Positions 1 to 7,613 of a stretch of 8,261 nt of DNA are shown here, piece by piece. The translations under genes and the position numbers were made by a program. The notes under the pieces were generated by a model. That model was not told the origin of the DNA, did not search any database, and worked only from the letters and a program-made list of their open reading frames with translations. This stretch comes from Bacteroidales bacterium (GTDB lineage Bacteria; Bacteroidota; Bacteroidia; Bacteroidales; UBA4417). Location: the NCBI GenBank assembly GCA_025350385.1, contig JANXXZ010000243.1, positions 1 to 8,261 of the forward strand, given 5' to 3'. Positions within the stretch are counted from its first letter, which is position 1. Every line of letters starts with the position of its first letter.

Positions 1-2
1 GA

Positions 3-812
3 GGAAGTGTATCACTTGGAGATGGAGGTTTTTGCGGAAATTCATCTCTTACCAGCCTTGACGGTTTGGGAGGCTTAACTTCCATTGGAGGGGGGCTATA
101 TTTATATCGAAGTTCATTGACTAACCTGACGGGATTGGAAAATCTGACTACTATAGCTGGAGACCTGGTGATTGGAGGAGGAATGGGTAATGGAATTCAA
201 TCCTTAACTAGCTTATCAGGATTAGAGAATCTGACATCTATTGGAGGAAGCTTCTTTATAGGAGGTAATCCATCCCTAACAAACTTCTCAGGATTAGAAA
301 ATCTTAGCATTATTGGGGGAGACCTGAGGATTGGAGGTATTAATAACGGTGGTAATCAATCGTTAAGCAGTATCTCAGGACTAGAGAATGTCTCTTTAAT
401 TGGTGGAAATCTTGAAATTAGTCTAAATCAATCTTTATCCGCCTGCGAAACGCAAAGTATATGTGATTACCTGGTGACACCGAATGGCAATATTGATATC
501 CATGATAATGCCCCTGGCTGCTACAGCCGTCAGGAAGTGGAAGAGGCGTGCCACGTGGGTATTGAAATCAGTCCACAATCAGATTTAACAATCTACCCCA
601 ACCCCACCCCCGGCCTCATCACCATCGAAACACCCGCAATCCAATTGAAAAGCCTGCTATCCATACTGAACCTGAACGGGCAGGAGGTATTTTCCCGGGA
701 AATCAAGGAACCTGTTACCGCTATTGATGTGCATCAATTACCCGCCGGAGTATATCTTTTGAGGCTCCTGACTGATGACGGTTGGCTTATAAAGAAACTC
801 GTCAAGCAATAA
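3..812 (+). CDS. Secreted leucine-rich L-domain-like repeat protein with T9SS type A sorting domain (5' truncated)
   Basis: The reading frame is open from base 3 with no convincing start, so the N-terminus and any signal peptide lie outside the window; the TTG at 66 is an internal leucine. The visible 269 residues contain five full repeats of the type SLTxxxGLENLTxIGGxLxI (about residues 14-142). A cysteine-bearing cap follows (C at SACETQSIC, then GCYS and EEAC, about residues 145-183). The C-terminal domain, about 194-269, begins with IYPNPTPG and ends with PAGVYLLRL and a basic tail, which is the Por/T9SS type A sorting signature. Known of the family: such domains direct export across the outer membrane and anchoring to the surface in Bacteroidota. 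Inferred role: a surface adhesion or ligand-binding protein, with unknown ligand. The stop is TAA at 810-812, and a likely terminator follows. The repeat part is visibly more AT-rich than the sorting domain. Confidence 0.88.
   Translation, partial: GSVSLGDGGFCGNSSLTSLDGLGGLTSIGGGLYLYRSSLTNLTGLENLTTIAGDLVIGGGMGNGIQSLTSLSGLENLTSIGGSFFIGGNPSLTNFSGLENLSIIGGDLRIGGINNGGNQSLSSISGLENVSLIGGNLEISLNQSLSACETQSICDYLVTPNGNIDIHDNAPGCYSRQEVEEACHVGIEISPQSDLTIYPNPTPGLITIETPAIQLKSLLSILNLNGQEVFSREIKEPVTAIDVHQLPAGVYLLRLLTDDGWLIKKLVKQ
42..428 (+). repeat. Five tandem leucine-rich (receptor L-domain-like) protein repeats
   Basis: Units of 24-30 residues share SL(T/S)xx(S/T)GLENLTxIGG followed by a short beta-like segment and a variable Gly/Asn linker. 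They start near SSLTSLDG, SSLTNLTG, QSLTSLSG, PSLTNFSG and QSLSSISG. A degenerate sixth unit (QSLSACETQ) leads into the cysteine cap, and the end of an earlier unit is visible at the 5' edge. Length differences come from the Gly/Asn linkers (GGGMGNGI, GGINNGGN). The DNA of the units is similar but not identical, so these are old protein repeats rather than a recent DNA duplication. Confidence 0.75.
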
Positions 813-841
813 CATCACCGCACCGGATAAGATATCTCAAC

Positions 842-900
842 GATGGAATACCCTAAAGCAGGGAAATTCCAACGGTTCATATTCCATCTTTCTTTTTCTT
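842..900 (+). terminator. Probable Rho-independent terminator after the L-domain repeat gene
   Basis: A perfect 9-bp inverted repeat, GATGGAATA (842-850) and TATTCCATC (880-888), is followed at once by the T-rich run TTTCTTTTTCTT (889-900). The 29-base loop holds a smaller CCCT/AGGG pair (851-854 with 860-863). It lies 30 bases after the stop of the upstream gene. The loop is long for a classic terminator, so I am only moderately sure. The rest of the 813-1053 gap shows no coding potential. Confidence 0.5.
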
Positions 901-993
901 CAGCTCTTTCCAAAGCAATGGAAGTGATGAGTTTTTATTAATTCATTGATCCCAGGCAAGGGAATCAGGGTAAATTATTTTAAGAACTGATAC

Positions 994-1045
994 TTTGATT
1001 TCAAATCTTATTAATTTAGTTGATAATATAGTTAAAATCAACTAA
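994..1045 (+). promoter_or_regulatory. Candidate Bacteroidota promoter with an inverted repeat before the 968-residue gene
   Basis: TTTG at 994-997 is followed after 19 bases by TAGTTGAT at 1017-1024. This loosely resembles the Bacteroidota -33 TTTG and -7 TAnnTTTG pair, but the second element is imperfect. The same -7-like element is the left arm of a perfect 9-bp inverted repeat, TTAGTTGAT (1016-1024) and ATCAACTAA (1037-1045), with a 12-base spacer, ending 8 bases before the ATG at 1054. It could be an operator over the promoter or a 5' mRNA hairpin. The start has no Shine-Dalgarno site but an A-rich context, as is common in Bacteroidota. Confidence 0.3.
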
Positions 1046-1053
1046 TAAGACTC

Positions 1054-3960
1054 ATGAAAAAACAACCCTACTTTTTCACGGTTCTAATGTTCCTGCTCAC
1101 AATTTCAGGATTATCTTCCAAAGCCCAGAACTCATCCCAATCAACCCAGGGTTGGGGAATCGTTGCTTCCTATACCATTCCCGGCAAGGCATCGGGGCTG
1201 GCGTGGGACGGCAACTATATCTATTTCGGCATATACGGCCTGAACGGTAACAAGGTCTATAAATTTGATCCTACTACCGGAAACAGCGTCCTGCAATGCA
1301 CCGGTCCGTTCGAAGATGCTTATGGCCTGACCTATAAAAGCCCTAACCTGGTAACCATCAATCAGCCCGGTAATTCCAGTGACCCTTCCAGCCTGCTCGA
1401 ATTCAGCATGTCCGGCTCCACCGTTACCACACTTACCCTGCCCGATCATTATATGTCAGGCTGTGCCTGGGATAACGGTTCCTGGTGGGTGTGCACCTAC
1501 TACCCTGACAACGGCACCATTTACCACATTTCCGCCAGCGGCTCCATTATCTCCCAGTTTACACCCCCGGCCAACCAGCCCTGGGATATCTGCAAGCAGG
1601 ATAACGACCTGTGGATAGCCGATTATTATGCCAACTACCTGTATAAGGTGACTTCAACCGGGACGCTCCTCGAATCCCATGCCTCTGCCGGAATAAATCC
1701 TGCAGGAATTGTATTCGACGGAACCTATCTCTGGTACTGCGACGGGATGTATGGAGGATCAACCAGCACCCTTTATAAAGTGGACCTCTCGGCTTCCGGC
1801 ACGGCAGTGATCAATGTGCCGGTAACTTCACACAATTATGGTTCCGTGGCTATCGGCAATTCCTTAACCTGGAACTGCCTGGTTCAGAATACGGGAACCG
1901 CTAATCTTACCATTAACAGCATCATCATACCTGCCGGTCAGCCTGTTTCCACAACCTTGTCCTTTCCCCAGACCATCACGCAGGGAAATGCATTGAATAT
2001 CCCGCTGAAATATATTCCCGTTGAGCCGGTTCCCCTGAACACCCAGGTGGTCATCAACTCCAGCGATCCTGTGACCCCGGCAGTAAATGTTACACTTACC
2101 GGGATGGGGATGTATCCGGGACCCCATATCCTGCTGCCCGCTACATCCCACGACTGGGGAAACCGGCGGGCAGGAGCCTATTCGCGCTGGTACATGCCGG
2201 TCACCAATAACGGTAGCCAGAACCTGCAGATAACTTCACTTGCTATTAATGATGAACATTTCTTTATGGATGACTCCGTTTCGCTTCCATTGAATATATC
2301 ATCACTAAGCACCGTAAGGTTAGGCGTTTGGTTCCACCCGACCGAAGGCACAGATTATAGTGGAATTATTGCCCTAACCTCGAATGCATCCGGCGGGAGT
2401 ATTGACAGCATAAACTTAAGCGGGACAGGCGTTGTGACTGATTACCCTATCGGAACCGAATTGTGGCAGTATACCATCAATGCCGGGTTTGACAATAGTC
2501 CCAAATCGATCATGCCCCTGGCTGATATTACCGGGGATGGAGTAGATGATGTCATAGTGGGTTCAGAAGACAACTTTATCCGCTGTTTCAATGGAAATGC
2601 TTCGGTGGAAGGTGATGTATTGTGGTCGCATGAAATTTATTCCGGTGCGGTGTATAATCAAAACAGTATTTCAACCATTGATGATATCAACCAGGATGGC
2701 TACCGCGATGTGATTATCGGTTCAGCATGGGGCGATGAATCCATCATTGCTTTATCCGGAAAAACCGGGCAACAGCTTTGGAAGCACGACACCCATGAGT
2801 ATGGCGATGGCGGGTGGGTATACCAGGTCGACAGCCGGTTTGATTATAATTCAGACGGTTTCCCGGATGTGCTCGCAGCCACCGGTGATGACGGCAACGG
2901 CACCGGACCAATGAGAGTGTATTGCCTGGATGGAAAGACCGGGAACTCCATCTGGCAAAGGCCGGTGGGAGGAGCCGTTTTTTCAGTTATAGGAGTAGAA
3001 GACTTTACCGGCGACGGCAAGCCAGATGTTGTGGCAGGAGCGACAAACGCCCAGGAAACTGTTGGCAAAGTGTTTGGCATTGACGGCACCAATGGTGCGG
3101 TTAAATGGACTTATACCACACCCGGCAGTTCAGTATGGGCCCTGCTGCAACTTGACGATATTAACGCCGATGGAAAGAAAGACATTGCTGCCGGCGACTT
3201 CGGCGGAAGGGTAGTCCTTTTGAATGCCGCAAACGGCACCAAGATTCATGATCTTAGCCTGGGGTCTGTTATCATTCTGCGCTTTGCTGAAATGGGGGAT
3301 GTGAATAAGAATGGGTTTAAAGATATTCTGGTAGGGCATAGCGGGACCAACGGGGTTATTGTGGACGGGAAAACCTGCACTAAAATCTGGAATCAGCCCC
3401 TTGCTGACCAGTCCTGGTGCGTGGCCAATATTCATGATATCAATTTTGACGGCACCAACGATGCCATTATCGGGACTCTTTACGATAATAATTTCGGCTA
3501 TTTCCTTGATGGGGCCAACGGATCTATCCTTGCATCTGTACCTGCGCAGGATGCCGTGGACGCGATCAATGCCATCCCGGATATAACAGGTGACGGTACT
3601 ATGGAAATGCTGGTTGGTGAAAGGCAGGGTGTCCTGACCTGTTATTCGGGCGGATATGATACCACCACCTTTCCAACAGGTATAAACCAGCAGTTATCAC
3701 AGGATTTAGCTGTAAGTATTTTCCCAAATCCTTCCTCCACTAAGTTTACAATCAGCTATACCCTAAAAGACCCGGCCAGGGTGAATATCGCTGTAATGAA
3801 CAGCCTGGGGCAGACCGTGAAAGCCTTACCGGATGAACAGCGGGTTCCGGGAACTTACCAGGTAAACTGGACAACTGAAGGCTTTCCGGCAGGAATGTAT
3901 TATCTCCGGATCAACGCAGGTGATAAATCAGTGACGGAGAAAATGATAAAGATCCGGTAA
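1054..3960 (+). CDS. Large secreted FG-GAP/PQQ-like beta-propeller protein with Ig-like domains and T9SS sorting domain
   Basis: Complete at 968 residues. Residues 1-25 are a Sec signal peptide: MKK, then a hydrophobic core FFTVLMFLLTISGL, with likely cleavage after SSKA. Residues about 33-245 carry WD-rich strands with repeated GLAWDG, GCAWDNGSWW and GIVFDGTYLWYCD motifs, suggesting an NHL-like propeller. Residues about 251-350 and 357-458 are two choice-of-anchor D/HYDIN-like Ig modules, each ending in a variant of LTGMG or LSGTG. Residues about 465-870 form a propeller with eight DxxxDGxxD-type loops interleaved with PQQ-like strands such as GKTGQQLW. Residues about 885-968 form a T9SS type A sorting domain (IFPNPSS, PAGMYYLRI). 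Expected location is the cell surface or outside the cell. No catalytic residues are recognisable, and adhesion or glycan binding is inference. The gene seems monocistronic and converges with the metallopeptidase gene. Confidence 0.92.
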   Translation: MKKQPYFFTVLMFLLTISGLSSKAQNSSQSTQGWGIVASYTIPGKASGLAWDGNYIYFGIYGLNGNKVYKFDPTTGNSVLQCTGPFEDAYGLTYKSPNLVTINQPGNSSDPSSLLEFSMSGSTVTTLTLPDHYMSGCAWDNGSWWVCTYYPDNGTIYHISASGSIISQFTPPANQPWDICKQDNDLWIADYYANYLYKVTSTGTLLESHASAGINPAGIVFDGTYLWYCDGMYGGSTSTLYKVDLSASGTAVINVPVTSHNYGSVAIGNSLTWNCLVQNTGTANLTINSIIIPAGQPVSTTLSFPQTITQGNALNIPLKYIPVEPVPLNTQVVINSSDPVTPAVNVTLTGMGMYPGPHILLPATSHDWGNRRAGAYSRWYMPVTNNGSQNLQITSLAINDEHFFMDDSVSLPLNISSLSTVRLGVWFHPTEGTDYSGIIALTSNASGGSIDSINLSGTGVVTDYPIGTELWQYTINAGFDNSPKSIMPLADITGDGVDDVIVGSEDNFIRCFNGNASVEGDVLWSHEIYSGAVYNQNSISTIDDINQDGYRDVIIGSAWGDESIIALSGKTGQQLWKHDTHEYGDGGWVYQVDSRFDYNSDGFPDVLAATGDDGNGTGPMRVYCLDGKTGNSIWQRPVGGAVFSVIGVEDFTGDGKPDVVAGATNAQETVGKVFGIDGTNGAVKWTYTTPGSSVWALLQLDDINADGKKDIAAGDFGGRVVLLNAANGTKIHDLSLGSVIILRFAEMGDVNKNGFKDILVGHSGTNGVIVDGKTCTKIWNQPLADQSWCVANIHDINFDGTNDAIIGTLYDNNFGYFLDGANGSILASVPAQDAVDAINAIPDITGDGTMEMLVGERQGVLTCYSGGYDTTTFPTGINQQLSQDLAVSIFPNPSSTKFTISYTLKDPARVNIAVMNSLGQTVKALPDEQRVPGTYQVNWTTEGFPAGMYYLRINAGDKSVTEKMIKIR
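2524..3606 (+). repeat. Eight calcium-loop (FG-GAP/EF-hand-like) repeats in the propeller
   Basis: Loops start at residues 491, 544, 597, 650, 702, 749, 795 and 843: DITGDGVDD, DINQDGYRD, DYNSDGFPD, DFTGDGKPD, DINADGKKD, DVNKNGFKD, DINFDGTND and DITGDGTME. Spacing is 52-53 residues for the first four intervals and 46-48 for the last three, so the blades are regular. In the sixth loop the central Asp is Asn, and in the eighth the last Asp is Glu. Loops of this type normally bind calcium and stabilise propeller blades; calcium binding here is inferred from the family. Confidence 0.8.
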
Positions 3961-4001
3961 CCGGAAATGTCGACTAACTTAACCACTTTGCCACATTTTC
4001 C

Positions 4002-4021
4002 ATTGATTTCTGTAAATCAAT
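4002..4021. terminator. Weak AT-rich hairpin between convergent genes
   Basis: A perfect 8-bp inverted repeat, ATTGATTT (4002-4009) and AAATCAAT (4014-4021), has a 4-base loop. It sits in the 136-base gap between the propeller gene (ends 3960) and the metallopeptidase gene (ends 4097 on the minus strand). Its position suits a shared terminator for converging transcripts, but the stem is AT-rich and no T-tract follows on either strand, so this is tentative. Nothing else is evident in the gap. Confidence 0.3.
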
Positions 4022-4096
4022 AGGCAATAAACGCTTTAAGTTGTCAATCAGAATCGGAGGAGACTGGATATTTGGAATGTTTTGCTGGAGTAGCTT

Positions 4097-4810
4097 TTAA
4101 TATTCCCAATTAGAATGGCTGACCGGTAAGCTATTCAGTTCATTTTTCAGGTGCTTCCATTCCGGGAGGAAGTTATTCATGATGGTAATAAATTTGTCAT
4201 TGTGGGTGTGTTCAAGCAAGTGGGCCAGCTCATGAACAATAATATATTCAATGCAATGCACTGGTTTTTTAGCCAATTCCAGGTTTAACCACATGCGCCC
4301 GGCTTCCCGGTTACAGGTCCCCCATTTGGTTTTCATTTTCTTTACAGCAAATTCATTGAGCGATACCTTCATTAGTTTCTCCCACTTCTCTATGATGGGT
4401 GGAACCAGCTCTTTTAGCTCCTGCCGGTACCATTCATCCATAATGATCTGTCTCTTCGGAATATCCGTGTTTGGGCGAATATACAGTTCAAGCGTATGAT
4501 GCTTGAGGACAACAAAAGCAGGAGCATCATGCTCGATTATCTTTAACAGGTAACGCATGCCCAAGAAGTAATGCCCTTCCTTAAATAAATATTCCCTGGG
4601 AGTTTCACGCACCTGGGCAAGAAACTTCTGCTGTTGTTTCTTTATCCAACCTAATTTTGAAATGGCATAAATCCGGATTGTATCCATGTTCATCCTGACA
4701 GGCGCTGCAATACGTACCCTGCCATAAGGCGGATATACGCTGAGATGAACATTCTTAATGTCCTTCAACACTACATCGATAATTAAATCATTCAGATGTA
4801 ATTGCTCCAT
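4097..4810 (-). CDS. YgjP/DUF45-family (SprT-like, M48-type) zinc metallopeptidase of a type I restriction locus
   Basis: Complete at 237 residues, from ATG at 4810 to TAA at 4097-4099. The zinc site HELAH is at residues 193-197, with a third likely ligand H203 in HTHNDKF; the family motif KTKWGTCN is at 160-167. The N-terminal region, with DVVLKDIKNVHLSVYPP and the SKLGWIKKQQ helix, is typical of YgjP-like proteins encoded beside hsdR. The C-terminus NSLPVSHSNWEY also matches where this family usually ends. No signal peptide or membrane segment is seen, so it should be cytoplasmic. It starts one base after the hsdR stop (TAA-C-ATG), implying co-transcription and translational coupling. Substrate and role are not established; tuning of restriction by cleaving HsdR or another partner is a guess. 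Confidence 0.93.
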   Translation of the reverse strand: MEQLHLNDLIIDVVLKDIKNVHLSVYPPYGRVRIAAPVRMNMDTIRIYAISKLGWIKKQQQKFLAQVRETPREYLFKEGHYFLGMRYLLKIIEHDAPAFVVLKHHTLELYIRPNTDIPKRQIIMDEWYRQELKELVPPIIEKWEKLMKVSLNEFAVKKMKTKWGTCNREAGRMWLNLELAKKPVHCIEYIIVHELAHLLEHTHNDKFITIMNNFLPEWKHLKNELNSLPVSHSNWEY

Positions 4811-4811
4811 G

Positions 4812-7178
4812 TTAATACTCAGTTTGCTTTACCACAATTTCAAATATCCGTTCGGTTTCCTCTACACTCCCCAGCACATTATAAATGGCCTGTTTTACAA
4901 CCTTCTCCCGGGTATCAATGCCCCGCCACCCGTTTGGTTTTCGGTCCATAATGTTACCGTGTAATATTAGCGCCAATTCTTCATTCTCATGAAGGTTGTT
5001 ATAGAGCGCTCTTTGAGCTGGTGTTCTTAATGATGGGGGCGTAGTAGGTTTTAAACCTGAATGCACTCTTGCAGCCAGTGCGGCAATCTTTTTAAGATAC
5101 TCTTCGTAGCTGATGGCTTTTGCTCTTCGCTCCTTTATCACTTCGTTGAGGAGTGAGCTCATTTCTTCAAAAAAAGCCGGATCGATCAAATGGTCCTGCA
5201 TGATCTTATGCCTGACGTTATTTTCAATGGTCTCTGCCACAGCTTGCTGGTTTCCTTTTATGCCGGGAGGCATGCTGTTGATCGAATCAGCAATCCCGCT
5301 TTCAACTATTAATTCAATGAGAGACAAATCGCCAAAGGGCGAAATCTGCCGGGGTTCATCAGCCTGGATATAATAGTCGATCAAATGACGCATGTCTGCT
5401 TCGTATGCCTTCATATCCAGTGTTTCACCACTGGCCATTCGTATCTCTTCCCTCAGTTTCAAATAAAAATCAACCTTCTTAGCGATTTCATCCTGCTCTG
5501 ATGCTGAATAACCGGCCTGGTCCATATCGGCAGAGATATTGGCATATGCCCTTATCAAGGCAACCGTAGCCTTATACAGGGCTGTCCGCTGCAATTCTGT
5601 ATTCTTTAATGCTTCAGGTATTTCGGTATTACCACAGAAATAATGCTGATAATCCAGTTTTGACTTAGGCGGTGGCACCGGCTCACATAACAAGGCAATT
5701 TCTTCAAGGGCATTGTCTAACCTTTCCCGGCTTATTTTCAGTCTATCCTGAAGTAGTATCTGGCAATCTTCCGGTTTAAATTGGTCATAATCCAGCTCGG
5801 ATGTATAAACAGCCACGGCATTTTCAACCTTTTTAAAGAGGTCCTTATAATCCACTACGTATCCGTACTCCTTATCCTCAGTATCCAGGCGATTTACCCG
5901 GCAAATTGCCTGGAATAAACCATGATCCTGCATGCTTTTATCAATATACAGGTATGTGCAGGCCGGGGCATCAAAGCCTGTGAGTAGTTTGTCCACTACA
6001 ATCAGCAGGCGCATCAGGGCCGGTTCTTTTACGAATTTGGTTTTTGCCCTGTCCTCATAGGTCTCCGTTTTGGTTTTTCCCTGGGCGGGTGCAACGTCCT
6101 TCAACAGGTCGGTGTAGATCTTATAAATGAATTCTTTGTCTGTTTCAGTATTGGCACCAGTATCTTCTGTATTTATATCCCCGGTTGTCGGACTATAGGA
6201 TGTAATCAATGCGCAACGGTTTCTAAACTCCGTTTGCTGGAACATTTCATAGTACCTGCTGGCTTCGTATATGCTGCCAGCAATCAGGATAGCATTGCCA
6301 ATGTGAGAGCTCAACCTGGGTTTAACACTGAAATCGAACACAATATCGCTAACCACTTTTTCCATCCGTGAACGGGAACTCAGCACTACCTGCATAGTAC
6401 CCCATTTCTTCTTTAGTTCTGATTTCTGAAAATCATTCAGGCCCCTGGTCTTTGCTTCAAACCACTCATCTATTTTTTTAGGGGATGATAATCGTTGATC
6501 TATATCCCTAGCTTCATAGATTAAATCCAGGATTACCTGGTCCTCAACACCTTCATTGAATTTGTAGGTATGAATATATCTCCCGAATACCTCCAGGCTG
6601 GTTTGTTTATCTGCTTTGAGCAATGGAGTCCCGGTAAAACCGATGAAAACAGCATTTTGCAGCAATGCCTTCATTACCTTATGCAGTTTCCCGCATTGAG
6701 TACGGTGGCATTCATCAACAAATACAAAAAGTTCACCCATGGTTGAACATGGAGCAGAACGAAGCTCATCAATGAACCGGTCAAAATTTTCGACATCTTT
6801 CCTGCCGAATTTATGAATGAGAGAACATATCAGTCGTGGAGAGGGCTGGCTAAGCTGTTCCATCAACTCTTTGCCACTGGATGTTCGTTTGACTGGCTCC
6901 CCGGCATCGTTAAATACACGCTCAATCTGCTTGTCGAGTTCCTTGCGGTCAGTGAGGATAGCGACCCGTGCATTTGGATTGTTCTCCAGTATCCATTTGG
7001 CTAACCAGACCATTACAATACTTTTACCGCTGCCCTGGGTATGCCAGATGATGCCCCCTTCCTTCCTGCGAACAAATTCCCGGGCTGCTTTGATGCTAAA
7101 ATACTGGTGATGACGTGGCAACTTCTTGATACCTCCATCGAATAACACGAAATCGTAAATAAGTTCGTTGGGCAGAAG
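4812..7178 (-). CDS. hsdR: Type I restriction enzyme R subunit, N-terminal part missing at the junction
   Basis: HsdR is the ATP-driven translocase and endonuclease subunit of the HsdR-HsdM-HsdS complex, which pumps unmethylated DNA and cleaves it at a distance. About 788 residues remain. Residue numbers from the junction: Walker A HTQGSGKS at 46-53, DECHR (motif II) at 155-159, FTGTP (motif III) at 181-185, LLTGFDAP (motif V) at 398-405 and QAICRVNR (motif VI) at 423-430. The helical C-terminal domain ends in the typical ERIFEIVVKQTEY. Full-length HsdR is usually about 1000 residues, so roughly the first 200-250 are missing, including the PD-(D/E)xK nuclease domain. The frame stays open to 7637, but those about 153 extra residues are antisense to the phage terminase and are not HsdR. 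Homology begins near LLPNELIYDF (7178). The original start is outside the window. The stop at 4812-4814 is one base from the next gene. Confidence 0.94.
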   Translation of the reverse strand, partial: LLPNELIYDFVLFDGGIKKLPRHHQYFSIKAAREFVRRKEGGIIWHTQGSGKSIVMVWLAKWILENNPNARVAILTDRKELDKQIERVFNDAGEPVKRTSSGKELMEQLSQPSPRLICSLIHKFGRKDVENFDRFIDELRSAPCSTMGELFVFVDECHRTQCGKLHKVMKALLQNAVFIGFTGTPLLKADKQTSLEVFGRYIHTYKFNEGVEDQVILDLIYEARDIDQRLSSPKKIDEWFEAKTRGLNDFQKSELKKKWGTMQVVLSSRSRMEKVVSDIVFDFSVKPRLSSHIGNAILIAGSIYEASRYYEMFQQTEFRNRCALITSYSPTTGDINTEDTGANTETDKEFIYKIYTDLLKDVAPAQGKTKTETYEDRAKTKFVKEPALMRLLIVVDKLLTGFDAPACTYLYIDKSMQDHGLFQAICRVNRLDTEDKEYGYVVDYKDLFKKVENAVAVYTSELDYDQFKPEDCQILLQDRLKISRERLDNALEEIALLCEPVPPPKSKLDYQHYFCGNTEIPEALKNTELQRTALYKATVALIRAYANISADMDQAGYSASEQDEIAKKVDFYLKLREEIRMASGETLDMKAYEADMRHLIDYYIQADEPRQISPFGDLSLIELIVESGIADSINSMPPGIKGNQQAVAETIENNVRHKIMQDHLIDPAFFEEMSSLLNEVIKERRAKAISYEEYLKKIAALAARVHSGLKPTTPPSLRTPAQRALYNNLHENEELALILHGNIMDRKPNGWRGIDTREKVVKQAIYNVLGSVEETERIFEIVVKQTEY

Positions 7179-7184
7179 CCCATG
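7173..7184. other. Junction between Bacteroidota DNA and phage DNA
   Basis: Left of here the minus strand reads as HsdR (LLPNELIYDF, 7178 downward). Right of here the plus strand reads as terminase (KPMSTYRRRPGE, 7176 upward). Both readings are plausible across about 7173-7184, so the exact point cannot be fixed and a short shared sequence may lie at the join. GC content, codon use, coding strand and ribosome-binding signals all change here. Both genes are cut internally. I saw no integrase, tRNA or direct repeat marking an attachment site. Confidence 0.85.
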
Positions 7185-7613
7185 AGCACCTACCGCCGTC
7201 GTCCGGGGGAGCGTTACGGACACCATTGGTATGTCCCCAACGTCACGCGCACCAGCGAATTGCGGCACGTCCTGATCGACACCAACTTCTGGAAGAGCTT
7301 CGCGCATGCGCGCCTGGCGACCGCACCGGGTGACCCGGGCGCACTGACCCTGTTCGGCAAGTCCGCCGCCGACCATCGCCTCTTTGCTGACCACGTCGCC
7401 GGTGCCGAAACCTTCGTCCGCACCGAAGGGCACGGGCGAACCGTGTGCGAATGGTCCGTCAAGCCCAGCAAACCCGACAACCACTGGCTTGATTGTCTGG
7501 TGGGTTGCGCCGTGGCCGCCTCGATGTGCGGGGTGCGTTTCGGCACTGAGCCAGCGGAGCGGACGCGGCGCGAACCGATCCGGCTCTCGGCCCTGAAAGG
7601 AGGCAGCCGGTGA
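7182..7613 (+). CDS. Phage terminase large subunit (GpA family), C-terminal nuclease part only
   Basis: The large terminase cuts concatemeric phage DNA and pumps it into the capsid. Only the last 143 residues or so are present. The ATG at 7182 matches an internal methionine of the expected ...PMSxYxRRPGE segment, so it is not the true start; the ATPase domain is missing beyond the junction. Residues shared with GpA-type nuclease domains as I know them are RRPGER(Y)GHHW near the start, DTNFWKSFAHARL at 33-45, SLFG-like TLFGK at 56-60, and DNHWLDCLVGCAVAAS at 99-114, with D104 likely a nuclease-domain acidic residue. The gene ends at TGA 7611-7613 and overlaps the GTG of the next gene, so the two are translationally coupled. 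Typical GpA proteins are 550-650 residues, so about three quarters is missing. Confidence 0.85.
   Translation: MSTYRRRPGERYGHHWYVPNVTRTSELRHVLIDTNFWKSFAHARLATAPGDPGALTLFGKSAADHRLFADHVAGAETFVRTEGHGRTVCEWSVKPSKPDNHWLDCLVGCAVAASMCGVRFGTEPAERTRREPIRLSALKGGSR
7596..7603 (+). promoter_or_regulatory. Strong Shine-Dalgarno site fixing the GTG start of the zinc-ribbon gene
   Basis: AAAGGAGG lies 6 bases before GTG at 7610. The optimal match and spacing support the non-ATG start even though it overlaps the terminase stop. It contrasts with the absence of such sites before the genes left of the junction. Confidence 0.75.

Noticed and set aside
42..428. CRISPR or DNA-level tandem array
   Set aside because: The repeats vary in DNA sequence and length but keep a leucine-rich protein pattern in one open frame, so they are protein repeats.
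1141..3586. Short open frames inside the large propeller gene on both strands
   Set aside because: They have low-quality shadow translations, no start signals and no family features, and they overlap a clear 968-residue gene.
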